DNA from: JBBRMY01 sp038230595
GTDB lineage: Bacteria; Bacteroidota; Ignavibacteria; Tepidaquicellales; Tepidaquicellaceae
DNA length: 10,798 bases
Direction of reading: 5' to 3'
Assembly: GCA_038230595.1 (NCBI GenBank)
Contig: JBBRMY010000091.1
Location: forward strand, 1-10,798
Below the pieces are notes generated by a model. It searched no databases, was not told the DNA's origin, and was given only the letters and a program-made list of their open reading frames with translations. This document shows, piece after piece, positions 1 to 6,661 of this stretch. Each line of letters opens with the position of its first letter. Position 1 is the first letter of the stretch. Made by a program: the position numbers and the translations under genes.

Positions 1-194
1 AGGGTCTCAACCAGACCCGCCGCCTTCACCGCGGCAACAAGAGTTGTGTGATCCTTTGAGTTGACTGCATTGTCAATAATATCCATTGATTTATACATTT
101 GTTCACCGCCAACCATTGTCATATCCTGTGAATAAGAATTGGAGCTTACGATACAGATAGCTGCTATAAAAAGAGCTAAAATTACTTTTTTCAT
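1..194 (-). CDS. Secreted fasciclin (FAS1) domain protein, 3' part beyond window edge
   Basis: A reading frame starts at ATG 194-192 on the minus strand and stays open for 64 codons to the window edge, so only the N-terminus is visible. Residues 1-23 form a Sec signal peptide: MKK, then a hydrophobic core, ending in SYSQ with likely cleavage before DMT. The mature part reads MVGGEQMYKSMDIIDNAVNS, followed by KDHTTLVAAVKAAGLVE. This matches the opening of FAS1 domains (NIVDxAxxxxDfxTLVAAVkAAGLve). Small secreted FAS1 proteins are common in Bacteroidota and are thought to act in adhesion or envelope functions; substrate and partner cannot be told from this fragment. The gene diverges from rdgB across about 113 nt. 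The last 60 bases at the edge are about 58% G+C (35 of 60 by hand count), clearly richer than the neighbours. Confidence 0.85.
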   Translation of the reverse strand, partial: MKKVILALFIAAICIVSSNSYSQDMTMVGGEQMYKSMDIIDNAVNSKDHTTLVAAVKAAGLVET

Positions 195-307
195 TTTAAA
201 GAGTTTTTATTTTGATTAATTAGTTACTTCATATTAATAACGAAGGAGAAGTAGTGCCGGATTTAAAAAATAAAAAATTTTATAAAATAATTTTACAATA
301 TCGTTAA

Positions 308-898
308 ATGAAAGATTTACTAATTGCTTCAGGCAACAGTTACAAAGTAGAAGAGATAGGAAAAATATTTTCCGGAACAGGGATAAAGTTCAGGGATCTT
401 ACTGAATTTTCAAATGTTCCGGATGTCATTGAAGACGGAAAGACATTACAGGAAAACTCCGGTAAAAAAGCTAAAGAATATTTCGAATTCGCGGGAATTT
501 CCTGCATTGCAGATGACACAGGTTTATTTGTTGATGCATTAAATGGAGAGCCTGGAGTTTATTCAGCAAGATATTCAGGAGAAAATGCTTCTTATGATAG
601 TAATTGCAAACTTCTGCTTAAGAACCTTGAAGGAATAACAGATAGATCGGCTGAATTCAGGTCTGTAATTTGTTATTATGATGGAATATTGGAAGCAAAG
701 TTCTTTGAAGGTATTTTAAAAGGTAAGATAATATCTTCACCAAGGGGTGAATATGGTTTTGGTTATGACCCGGTATTTTTGCCGGAAGGACATGACAAAA
801 CTTTAGCTGAGATGACTGATGAAGAAAAAAATAGTATCTCTCATCGGGCAAGAGCGCTTGAAAAGTTTAAAGTGTTTATTGATAGTTTATCTCAATAA
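308..898 (+). CDS. rdgB: Non-canonical purine NTP pyrophosphatase (XTP/dITP diphosphatase, RdgB/HAM1)
   Basis: This cytosolic house-cleaning enzyme hydrolyses XTP, dITP and ITP to monophosphate plus pyrophosphate, keeping deaminated purines out of nucleic acids. The 196-aa length is normal for the family. Family motifs appear in order: SGNSYK at 8-13 (usually TGNxxK), the acidic DDTGL at 69-73 followed by VDALNG and PGVYSARY to residue 89, FGYDP at 151-155 and SHRARAL at 178-184. The ATG at 308 is used because the N-terminal beta strand (DLLIASGN) starts right after it. No Shine-Dalgarno sequence precedes it. The in-frame TAA at 305-307 touches this ATG and ends a 17-codon frame starting at GTG 254, which does have an AAGGAG (see findings). 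The gene converges on msrA. It is functionally close to purine metabolism but not part of the urate operon. Confidence 0.96.
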   Translation: MKDLLIASGNSYKVEEIGKIFSGTGIKFRDLTEFSNVPDVIEDGKTLQENSGKKAKEYFEFAGISCIADDTGLFVDALNGEPGVYSARYSGENASYDSNCKLLLKNLEGITDRSAEFRSVICYYDGILEAKFFEGILKGKIISSPRGEYGFGYDPVFLPEGHDKTLAEMTDEEKNSISHRARALEKFKVFIDSLSQ

Positions 899-900
899 AA

Positions 901-937
901 AAAGACCTGACAGGTGCGAAGCTCTTGTCAGGTCTTT
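901..937. terminator. Bidirectional hairpin terminator between rdgB and msrA
   Basis: Perfect 12-bp inverted repeat: AAAGACCTGACA at 901-912 and TGTCAGGTCTTT at 926-937, with a 13-nt loop. The left arm is preceded by an A-run and the right arm ends in TTT followed by T-rich sequence, so it suits both converging genes. It starts two bases after the rdgB stop codon. Confidence 0.85.
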
Positions 938-947
938 GACTAATTTT

Positions 948-971
948 AATTTCAGATAAAAATCTGAAATT
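948..971. terminator. Second hairpin, abutting the msrA stop codon
   Basis: Perfect 10-bp stem AATTTCAGAT (948-957) / ATCTGAAATT (962-971) with an AAAA loop. The right arm includes the last base of the msrA stop codon (971-973). It is A/T-rich and lies 10 nt from the 901-937 hairpin, so the convergent junction holds two hairpins in tandem. It may be an accessory terminator or an mRNA 3'-end protector; which one is inference. Confidence 0.5.
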
Positions 972-1756
972 TATTTCAATTTATCATGGAATTTCTGCCT
1001 GAATTTTTCCAGCTTAGGATTTATAACAAATTGGCAGTATGGAGCATTTTGATTGTTATTATAATAACTGTGATGATAATCCTCAGCAGTATAAAAAGTT
1101 TTTAAAGGAGAAATTTCTGTAACAATTGGATTGCTCCATATCTGTGTAGCAACATTTTTCTTTGAAGCATCTGCAGACTCTTTTTGCTTGTCATTTTTAT
1201 AAAATATTGCAGATCTGTATTGAGTGCCAACGTCGTTTCCCTGTTTGTTGAGAGTAGTTGGATCATGAGTAGTCCAGAAAACTTCCAGTAGTTCATCATA
1301 TGTTATCTTCGATGGATCAAAAATTATTCTTGCAACTTCTGCATGTCCGGTAGTGCCTGTACAAACTTCTTTATAAGTCGGATTTTCGACTGTTCCACCT
1401 GCATAACCGGGTTCAACTCCTTGTACTCCTTTCAGGTCCTGAAAGATTGCTTCTATACACCAGAAACATCCTGCAGCAAAGACTGCTGTATCAGATGTTG
1501 CTGAAGATTTAGTTTCATTTCCGCCTGCTGTATTTTGGCTTTTCTCCATATTATTATTTGCTGTGTTTTTTGTTGAGGTTTCTTTATCACTCTTTGTTAA
1601 AGGTGCTGTAATTTCCGTTTTCGTAACTTCAGTTCTTGTAGTTGAAGTTTTATTCTGAGAATTTGAGGACTGATCTTTTATATCAGCATCTGAGCGGGTA
1701 CATCCCATTAAAGAAAAAGTGAAGATCGATATTGCTAACAATGCTAAGTATTTCAT
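971..1756 (-). CDS. msrA: Peptide-methionine (S)-S-oxide reductase, lipoprotein form
   Basis: MsrA reduces the S-epimer of methionine sulfoxide in proteins. The 261-aa product is longer than the ~170-210-aa cytosolic forms because of an N-terminal extension. Residues 1-18 are a lipoprotein signal peptide with lipobox LMGC, placing the lipidated cysteine at 19. Residues 20-88 are a low-complexity S/T/N/K-rich linker. The catalytic domain starts at about 91 with the GCFWC motif at 96-100, Cys97 being the family nucleophile. GHAEV lies at 137-141, and a C-terminal Cys241 in APYCQFV is a candidate resolving cysteine. The protein is therefore predicted to be tethered to the outer or inner membrane and to repair periplasmic proteins. 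The ATG at 1756 is supported by the complete signal peptide. It shares a convergent terminator region with rdgB and has no partner msrB here. Confidence 0.95.
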   Translation of the reverse strand: MKYLALLAISIFTFSLMGCTRSDADIKDQSSNSQNKTSTTRTEVTKTEITAPLTKSDKETSTKNTANNNMEKSQNTAGGNETKSSATSDTAVFAAGCFWCIEAIFQDLKGVQGVEPGYAGGTVENPTYKEVCTGTTGHAEVARIIFDPSKITYDELLEVFWTTHDPTTLNKQGNDVGTQYRSAIFYKNDKQKESADASKKNVATQIWSNPIVTEISPLKTFYTAEDYHHSYYNNNQNAPYCQFVINPKLEKFRQKFHDKLK

Positions 1757-1980
1757 TTTTAGTTTAATTAATTTCTGATCGGATTTTCTATCATATATTA
1801 TATACGTAAAGTTTCGATGATCAGTTTGGAAATAATGTGATTCCTTTGTGAGAGTTATAACATTTTTCAGGGTATATTAATTCATACCCTCTTTATGATG
1901 CTGAAATGGAGCATTTTATGAATTTTTCTCAATGAAATATATTACTATTTTATAGATTAGCTTAAATTAAGATTATTTCT
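1757..1980. other. Intergenic region upstream of msrA and tRNA-Arg
   Basis: This is 224 nt of A/T-rich DNA between two divergently transcribed genes, so promoters for both should lie here, but I cannot place them with confidence. The only structures I see are a 6-bp inverted repeat GGGTAT (1870-1875) / ATACCC (1884-1889) with an 8-nt loop, and widely spaced CTGATC (1775-1780) / GATCAG (1819-1824). No open frame of note. Confidence 0.4.
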
Positions 1981-2052
1981 GCCCCGATAGGCTAATGGAT
2001 AAACCTTCTGACTACGGATCAGATATTAGAGGTTCGAATCCTCTTCGGGGCA
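1981..2052 (+). tRNA. tRNA-Arg, anticodon ACG
   Basis: A complete 72-nt cloverleaf. The acceptor stem GCCCCGA pairs perfectly with TCGGGGC (2045-2051), and the discriminator is A at 2052. The D-arm has GGCT/AACC with one C-A mismatch and an AATGGATA loop. The anticodon stem TCTGA/TCAGA is perfect, with loop CTACGGA, so the anticodon is ACG (inosine at the wobble position expected, reading CGU/CGC/CGA). The variable loop is 4 nt. The T-arm is AGAGG/CCTCT with loop TTCGAAT. No CCA is encoded, so it must be added by nucleotidyltransferase. A run of T at 2054-2059 may help end transcription. The 3' part is overlapped antisense by the kinase reading frame. Confidence 0.96.
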
Positions 2053-2580
2053 CTTTTTTATTTCTTTTAATATCCCGTCATAATCTCTGTTTAACTGTTC
2101 CCTTGAAGTATAAATGTAAAGCTTTTTAGATTTGTCGCCTTTAAAATCTCTTAGCCATATTTGCAGCTGTGGTTCATGCTTCTCATGCACTCTGTTAATA
2201 GCTTCTCTGAGCTTTCCTTCATGTGAATTTCTGTCACCTTCAAATGGGTCAAATGGATATGATTTATTATGATATTCCCTGTTACGCCTGATCGCCTCAC
2301 TCATGCAAAAGTCCAGAGGGTATTTTAGATATATTATTACATCAGATCTTTCCAGTCTTTCATATACAGTTGATTGAAATGCCCATCCTTCTATGATCCA
2401 GTTATTTTTCTTAAAAACTTCATTCAGCATAAAGATAAAATAATCTTCTGAAAGTCTCTGATAATCTTTTTGCCAGCTAAGCTTGTCGAGATGAGTTACT
2501 TCGATACCGAGATCAATACCTAATCTGTTTCCAAGAGTAGATTTTCCTGACCCTCCATTCCCGATTATTGTGATCTTCAA
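2026..2580 (-). CDS. Adenylate-kinase-like P-loop nucleotide kinase (FlaR/topology-modulation type)
   Basis: The protein has a P-loop NTPase fold: KITIIGNGGSGKSTL carries the Walker A motif GNGGSGKST close to the N-terminus. It is followed by THLDKLSW (substrate-site region seen in AAA_17/COG0563 proteins), WIIEGW, SDVIIYLKYP and a lid-like arginine-rich segment AIRRNREY. This resembles small adenylate-kinase-related proteins often called DNA topology modulation protein FlaR; the true substrate is unknown. The frame is open back to a TTG at 2625, but that TTG sits inside the upstream terminator hairpin. I prefer the TTG at 2580-2578, two codons before the first beta strand. No Shine-Dalgarno sequence is seen for either. 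The last eight residues (CPEEDSNL) and the TAA stop come from the antisense of tRNA-Arg; the conserved domain seems to end before them. Product class is sure, start and function are not. Confidence 0.8.
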   Translation of the reverse strand: MKITIIGNGGSGKSTLGNRLGIDLGIEVTHLDKLSWQKDYQRLSEDYFIFMLNEVFKKNNWIIEGWAFQSTVYERLERSDVIIYLKYPLDFCMSEAIRRNREYHNKSYPFDPFEGDRNSHEGKLREAINRVHEKHEPQLQIWLRDFKGDKSKKLYIYTSREQLNRDYDGILKEIKKCPEEDSNL

Positions 2581-2604
2581 TTGGTTTTGTTTATATCTGA
2601 TCTG

Positions 2605-2633
2605 AAAATGAAAAGGCGAAGACAAGCTTCGCC
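2605..2633 (-). terminator. Rho-independent terminator of the VOC gene
   Basis: Read on the minus strand: a 7-bp stem GGCGAAG (2633-2627) / CTTCGCC (2621-2615) with loop CTTGT, then TTTTCATTTT (2614-2605). It lies about 40 nt after the stop of the VOC gene. It leaves only about 25 nt before the preferred kinase start, so the kinase needs either a very short promoter region or read-through. Confidence 0.85.
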
Positions 2634-2671
2634 CATAATGTTATTATATACGGAAATAACTTAATTAATTT

Positions 2672-3073
2672 TTATCCTTCGATAAGTGCACAACATGCAC
2701 CAGCGGGATCTTCTATAACACAAAAATTAGATTTACCCATTTTTCTGGGACCATCAACTATCTTACCACCTTTTTTCAATGCAACCTTTACTGATCGTTC
2801 AACATTCGGAACAGAAATATACATAAGCCATTGAGCGGGTATATTTTTGTTGGCTCCTTTTGCATGGCAAATACCAGCAACTGAATTGCCGTCATGTGGC
2901 ATATTCATACTATAATCTTCATAGTTATCCTTTCCATTCTCATCTTCTGATTTCATCTCATGATTTGTAAAAGTCCAGCCTGTAACATTTGAATAAAAAT
3001 CTCTTATTTCTTCTGCATTATTTACTGTTAGGTCAAACCAGGAAATTGCTCCGATCTTGTTTTTATCCATCAT
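2672..3073 (-). CDS. VOC superfamily (glyoxalase/bleomycin-resistance fold) protein
   Basis: A 133-aa single-gene VOC protein. Near the N-terminus, ISWFDLTVNN followed by IRDFYSNVTGW is the usual first beta-alpha-beta unit (ligand/metal strand, then the F-Y-x-x-V-x-G-W helix). The second module contains QWLMYISVPNVERSVKVALK and a C-terminal FCVIEDPAGACCALIEG, the typical 'D-P-x-G' end of the family. Such proteins range from metal-dependent lyases and dioxygenases to ligand-binding resistance proteins, and nothing here fixes the substrate. Two ATG codons are adjacent at the start; the first is used. It lies downstream of urate oxidase on the same strand but 166 nt away, so co-transcription is possible yet not shown. 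It is followed by its own terminator. Confidence 0.85.
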   Translation of the reverse strand: MMDKNKIGAISWFDLTVNNAEEIRDFYSNVTGWTFTNHEMKSEDENGKDNYEDYSMNMPHDGNSVAGICHAKGANKNIPAQWLMYISVPNVERSVKVALKKGGKIVDGPRKMGKSNFCVIEDPAGACCALIEG

Positions 3074-3239
3074 AGTGTTTGAGATTTTGTTTTCGAAGTT
3101 TTTTGAAAGCGGTTCTTAACTAAAGATAATAGAATTTGAGAAAATCTAATATAAAAAAAGCGAGGGAGTTATTTTGCAGAAATCCATTATTAAAATGAAA
3201 GGTTCGTAAATCCATTCACCCTTTAAAATTTAAGCAATA

Positions 3240-4088
3240 CTATTTTTCTCTGCCCATAGTGGCTTCAATAAGACCATGAGGTTCATCAGTTGGAACAAAT
3301 ATCTCATTATTATTTTCCATTCCAAATCTTGAAAGATCGATCAAAAGACAGTGCTTATTTGGCATAGATATAGAAATTTCCTTAACATCTTTAAATTTAT
3401 TTATCACATTCTCTCCTATAGCAAATAAGGTCTGCTGAACGGAAAGACTATCATGCTTAGCAAAAGTAGTAAGGATCTCCTCACGGATATTATCATGGAG
3501 AAAATTATAATCCACGTCTTCATTTGTATAATTCCACTTTGCCGTTACAACTGTTTCGAAAATACGATCTGTAGTCTCTTTTAAAGTTGTGTACTGGTCT
3601 TTGATGTAACCGGTAAAACCGGAATGAGTGGTTTTCATTATCAAAAGGTCTTTAATGCCTGATTCGATCTCAGTGTTAATATCATTCTGTCTGACCGAGC
3701 AAGTCCGCTTTTCATTACCACCGGAAATAAACGAATGGTCATGCTCTTTCCCTTCAACATGGATCCTTTTCCACGTACTTTGCTGAATATCTATATTAAC
3801 AGTCGACACCTGATTATTATTATTTTTAAAATGATCTGAAAGGTATAAAGCAAATTCCTCAACCGTGTTTACATCATTCTTTTTAGCCAAAGCATAAACA
3901 GTATTTTTCATTGTATCAGTAGGAAGAACTTTCTCATTGTTCCCTGTTCTGTGAACATCTTCAAAATCTCCTTCAAGTGAAATATCGACTGAAAACTCTT
4001 TCATCTTATGAAGGCTTCCCTCACGGGTTACTTTTACAACTCTTACTTTAGATTTACCATAATTATCATGTTTGAGTATAGCCGGCAT
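3240..4088 (-). CDS. uox: Urate oxidase (uricase)
   Basis: Cofactor-free enzyme oxidising urate with O2 to 5-hydroxyisourate and H2O2, the entry step of the pathway encoded next door. The 282-aa product is a normal bacterial length and has two tandem T-fold modules. By alignment from memory to the Aspergillus enzyme, all active-site residues are present: Lys12 in YGKSKVRV, Thr57-Asp58 in LPTDTMKN, Phe158 in HSGFTGYIKD, Arg175 in TTDRIFET, Val217-Gln218 in SVQQTLFAIG, and Asn244/His246 in PNKHCLLIDLSRFG. There is no C-terminal SKL peroxisomal signal, as expected for bacteria. ATG 4088 starts directly before the first strand. The gene diverges from the allantoin operon, and the 169-nt intergenic region between them probably holds shared control. 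The H2O2 produced has no catalase gene nearby. Confidence 0.97.
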   Translation of the reverse strand: MPAILKHDNYGKSKVRVVKVTREGSLHKMKEFSVDISLEGDFEDVHRTGNNEKVLPTDTMKNTVYALAKKNDVNTVEEFALYLSDHFKNNNNQVSTVNIDIQQSTWKRIHVEGKEHDHSFISGGNEKRTCSVRQNDINTEIESGIKDLLIMKTTHSGFTGYIKDQYTTLKETTDRIFETVVTAKWNYTNEDVDYNFLHDNIREEILTTFAKHDSLSVQQTLFAIGENVINKFKDVKEISISMPNKHCLLIDLSRFGMENNNEIFVPTDEPHGLIEATMGREK

Positions 4089-4257
4089 ATATTTGGATTT
4101 AATTTTCTTTGAGAGTAAATATACTTACATATTGAATATTAAAATATCATAAAATAACGATGCATTATATTCTTAACTATGTTGGCTCTTTATTCCCTCG
4201 ATCGCCAACAATTGTATTGGTTTGTTATTGGTATTCGTTCAAATTATTTTTACATAA
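4089..4257. promoter_or_regulatory. Divergent promoter/operator region between uricase and allantoinase
   Basis: Both transcription units of the urate pathway must start from this 169-nt A/T-rich region. It holds an inverted repeat TGTTGGC (4180-4186) / GCCAACA (4204-4210) with arms about two helical turns apart, a layout expected of a dimeric repressor site. Between the arms and allB there is a direct repeat TATTGG (4215-4220 and 4226-4231) with an exact 11-bp period. The allB and uricase start codons have A/T-rich leaders without Shine-Dalgarno sequences. On the uricase side TATATTTA resembles a Bacteroidota -7 box (TAnnTTTG), but no convincing -33 partner was found. No regulator gene lies in the window. 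Operator function is inference. Confidence 0.5.
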
Positions 4258-5607
4258 ATGACCTCAATTTTTCATAGCAAAAATGTTCTGACTCCGGATG
4301 GAATTAAAGAAGCTTACATCTTTATAGAAGACGGAAAGATCATCGAAGTAACAGATAAATATTCCGGTGACTTCTCAATGAGCATTGAGGACTTTGGAGA
4401 TAAAGTCATAATGCCGGGCTTAGTTGATACTCACGTTCATATAAATGAACCGGGTCGAACTGATTGGGAAGGATTTTTAACTGCAACAAAATCTGCTGCA
4501 GCCGGAGGTATTACTACACTGATTGATATGCCATTGAACAGTTCTCCTGTCACTGCCAACAGAGCTTCATTCGAAGAAAAATTAGTGTCTACTAAAGATA
4601 AGCTCTATGTGAATGTTGGATTTTATGGAGGTCTAATTCATGGGAATTCAGATAAAATGAAAGAGCTTATCGAGAACGGAGTTACCGGTATCAAAGCTTT
4701 TATGATAAACTCGGGAATCGATGAATTTCCTTTTGCAAGAGAAGAAGATCTTAGAGAAGCGATGGAGATAATATCTAAGTATGAGATCCCTCTGCTCGTT
4801 CATGCAGAGCTTGAATCACCACTACTGCTATCGAAAGATCATGATCCATGCAGCTTTAAATCATTTCTAATTAACAGACCGACTAAGTGGGAAACAAATG
4901 CGATTAAATTATTGATAGAACTAAGCAGAGAATATTCATGTCATGTGCATATTGTTCATGTTTCTTCAGGGGAATCGATATCATTGATTGAAAAAGCAAA
5001 AAAAGAAGGGTTGAAAATTACTGCTGAAACCTGTCCACATTATTTGTTTTTCTCATCCGATGATATTCCTGATAATGATACCCGATTTAAATGTACACCT
5101 CCTATACGGGATAAAAAAAATCAGGATAAACTTTGGGAAGGAATTGAGAATGGAGTTCTGGATATGATAGTATCAGATCATTCTCCCTGCGATCCACAGC
5201 TAAAGCAAATGCATAGCTGTAATTTTGATGAAGCATGGGGTGGAATTTCAGGACTGCAGTTCAGTCTTCCTGCTGTTTGGACAGAAGCAAAAAAGCGCGG
5301 GATTTCACTTGAGAGAATTTCTGAACTTATGAGCTTTAATCCTGCAAAGCTTGCAGGACTTGATAAATGTAAAGGGAAAATTCAGGAAGGATTTGATGCT
5401 GATCTTACAATTTTTTCACCGCAAAAAACTTTCACTGTAGCAGAAAATATAATTCAGCATAAGCATAAGATAACTCCTTACTCAGGCTTTGAGCTGACAG
5501 GAGTAGTTGAAGCAGCACTCATTGATGGAGAAAAAGTTTATGACAGCGGAAGCTTTAGCAAAAATAAAACAGGAAAAGCGATCATAAGAAAAAATATTTT
5601 AAAATAA
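4258..5607 (+). CDS. allB: Allantoinase
   Basis: Zinc amidohydrolase opening (S)-allantoin to allantoate. The 449 aa fit the family. Metal and catalytic motifs are in order: DTHVHINEPGRTDWEGF with His59/His61; GIKAFM with Lys146, the position of the carboxylated lysine (same number as E. coli AllB); VHAELE with His182; HVHIVHVSS around 229-237; AETCPHYLFF; FKCTPPIR; and VSDHSPC with Asp307. The 'HINEPGR.xWEGF' and 'SDHSPC' forms favour allantoinase over dihydroorotase or hydantoinase. It is the first gene of the plus-strand operon. Its TAA overlaps the next ATG by one base (TAATG at 5605-5609), suggesting translational coupling with allantoicase. The start at 4258 is the first ATG and fits the N-terminal beta-sandwich. 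Confidence 0.96.
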   Translation: MTSIFHSKNVLTPDGIKEAYIFIEDGKIIEVTDKYSGDFSMSIEDFGDKVIMPGLVDTHVHINEPGRTDWEGFLTATKSAAAGGITTLIDMPLNSSPVTANRASFEEKLVSTKDKLYVNVGFYGGLIHGNSDKMKELIENGVTGIKAFMINSGIDEFPFAREEDLREAMEIISKYEIPLLVHAELESPLLLSKDHDPCSFKSFLINRPTKWETNAIKLLIELSREYSCHVHIVHVSSGESISLIEKAKKEGLKITAETCPHYLFFSSDDIPDNDTRFKCTPPIRDKKNQDKLWEGIENGVLDMIVSDHSPCDPQLKQMHSCNFDEAWGGISGLQFSLPAVWTEAKKRGISLERISELMSFNPAKLAGLDKCKGKIQEGFDADLTIFSPQKTFTVAENIIQHKHKITPYSGFELTGVVEAALIDGEKVYDSGSFSKNKTGKAIIRKNILK

Positions 5608-6656
5608 TGACAGAGAATTTTACAGCAGCAGCTTTTGCAGGACTTACGGAACTTGCTTCAGAAAAGGTAGGAGGCAAAGCTTTATTTGCCAGCGATGAGT
5701 TTTTCGCCGAGAAAGAAAATTTATTGAAGGCAGGAAGAGGGATCTTTCTTCCGGATAAATTCACGGAAAACGGAAAATGGATGGACGGATGGGAATCAAG
5801 AAGGAAAAGAGAACAGGGTCATGATTGGTGCATAATTAAGCTTGGTATTTCCGGAACAGTGAAGGGTTTAGACATTGATACCAACCATTTTCTTGGTAAT
5901 CATCCGCCTTATGCTTCAGTAGAAGGTTACCTGCATAATGATTCCGGCATAGCAATAAATTTTGATGAAGTGAAGTGGACTCAAATTTTAGGAAAATCCC
6001 CTCTTGCTCCGGGGTCACAAAACCTTTTCCCTGTTCATCATCCGGGTCATTGGACACATTTAAGATTAAATATTTTCCCTGACGGCGGAGTTGCAAGATT
6101 AAGAGTTTATGGAGATGTTCATAAAGGAAGAATTCAAAAAGAAGATGATGGCACGATCGACCTTGCAGCATTAGTGAACGGCGGCAAAGTTATTTCTGCC
6201 AATGATATGTTCTTTGGTTCAAAAGATAATCTTATCTCTCCCGGAAGAAGTATGTATATGGGCGATGGTTGGGAAACCAGAAGAAAGAGAATTCCAGGTT
6301 ATGACTGGACTATACTAAAGCTTGGTGAACCCGGTTCAATAAAAAAGATCATTGTTGATACAAATCATTTTAAAGGTAATTTTCCGGACTCGTGCATGAT
6401 AGAAGGAGTTTATATAGGAGAAGTTAAAGAAGGTGTTTACCTAAGTGAGATCGATGACGATAAAATGACATCACCTGATATCAAATGGAAAGAGATACTT
6501 CCAAAGACGAAGCTTAAAGGTCATCATGAAAATGTTTTTGAAAAAGAGATAACCGGCAAAGATAAATATACACACTTAAGGCTGAATATATATCCTGACG
6601 GAGGAGTTAGCAGACTCAGGGTTTTCGGGATCCAGGAAAAAGATAATTCAAATTAA
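5607..6656 (+). CDS. alc: Allantoicase (allantoate amidinohydrolase)
   Basis: Hydrolyses allantoate to (S)-ureidoglycolate and urea. The 349-aa protein is an internal duplication of two jelly-roll allantoicase domains. DGWESRRKR (60-68), GHDWCIIKLG (71-80) and DTNHFLGNHP (91-100) recur exactly 160 residues later as DGWETRRKR, GYDWTILKLG and DTNHFKGNFP. Each half ends with HLRLNI(F/Y)PDGGVxRLRV (from 151 and 323). These repeats are diagnostic of the family. The start ATG 5607 overlaps the allB stop by one base. The choice of allantoicase rather than allantoate amidohydrolase means the pathway here releases urea instead of ammonia at this step. No urease is in view. Five bases separate it from uraD. 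Confidence 0.96.
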   Translation: MTENFTAAAFAGLTELASEKVGGKALFASDEFFAEKENLLKAGRGIFLPDKFTENGKWMDGWESRRKREQGHDWCIIKLGISGTVKGLDIDTNHFLGNHPPYASVEGYLHNDSGIAINFDEVKWTQILGKSPLAPGSQNLFPVHHPGHWTHLRLNIFPDGGVARLRVYGDVHKGRIQKEDDGTIDLAALVNGGKVISANDMFFGSKDNLISPGRSMYMGDGWETRRKRIPGYDWTILKLGEPGSIKKIIVDTNHFKGNFPDSCMIEGVYIGEVKEGVYLSEIDDDKMTSPDIKWKEILPKTKLKGHHENVFEKEITGKDKYTHLRLNIYPDGGVSRLRVFGIQEKDNSN

Positions 6657-6661
6657 TTACT

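Noticed and set aside
1870..1889. GGGTAT/ATACCC hairpin as a riboswitch or terminator
   Set aside because: Only 6 bp, no T-run in proper place on either strand and no conserved riboswitch core seen.
3074..3239. Small gene or RNA between uricase and the VOC gene
   Set aside because: 166 nt of A/T-rich DNA with only a chance direct repeat AAATCCATT; no frame, stem or tRNA-like fold found by eye.
4258..5607. Dihydroorotase or hydantoinase instead of allantoinase
   Set aside because: The HINEPGRTDWEGF and SDHSPC forms plus the allantoicase/UraD/UraH context favour allantoinase.
5836..6171. Open frame on minus within allantoicase
   Set aside because: Shadow of a well-supported gene; the His/Leu-rich product has no domain.
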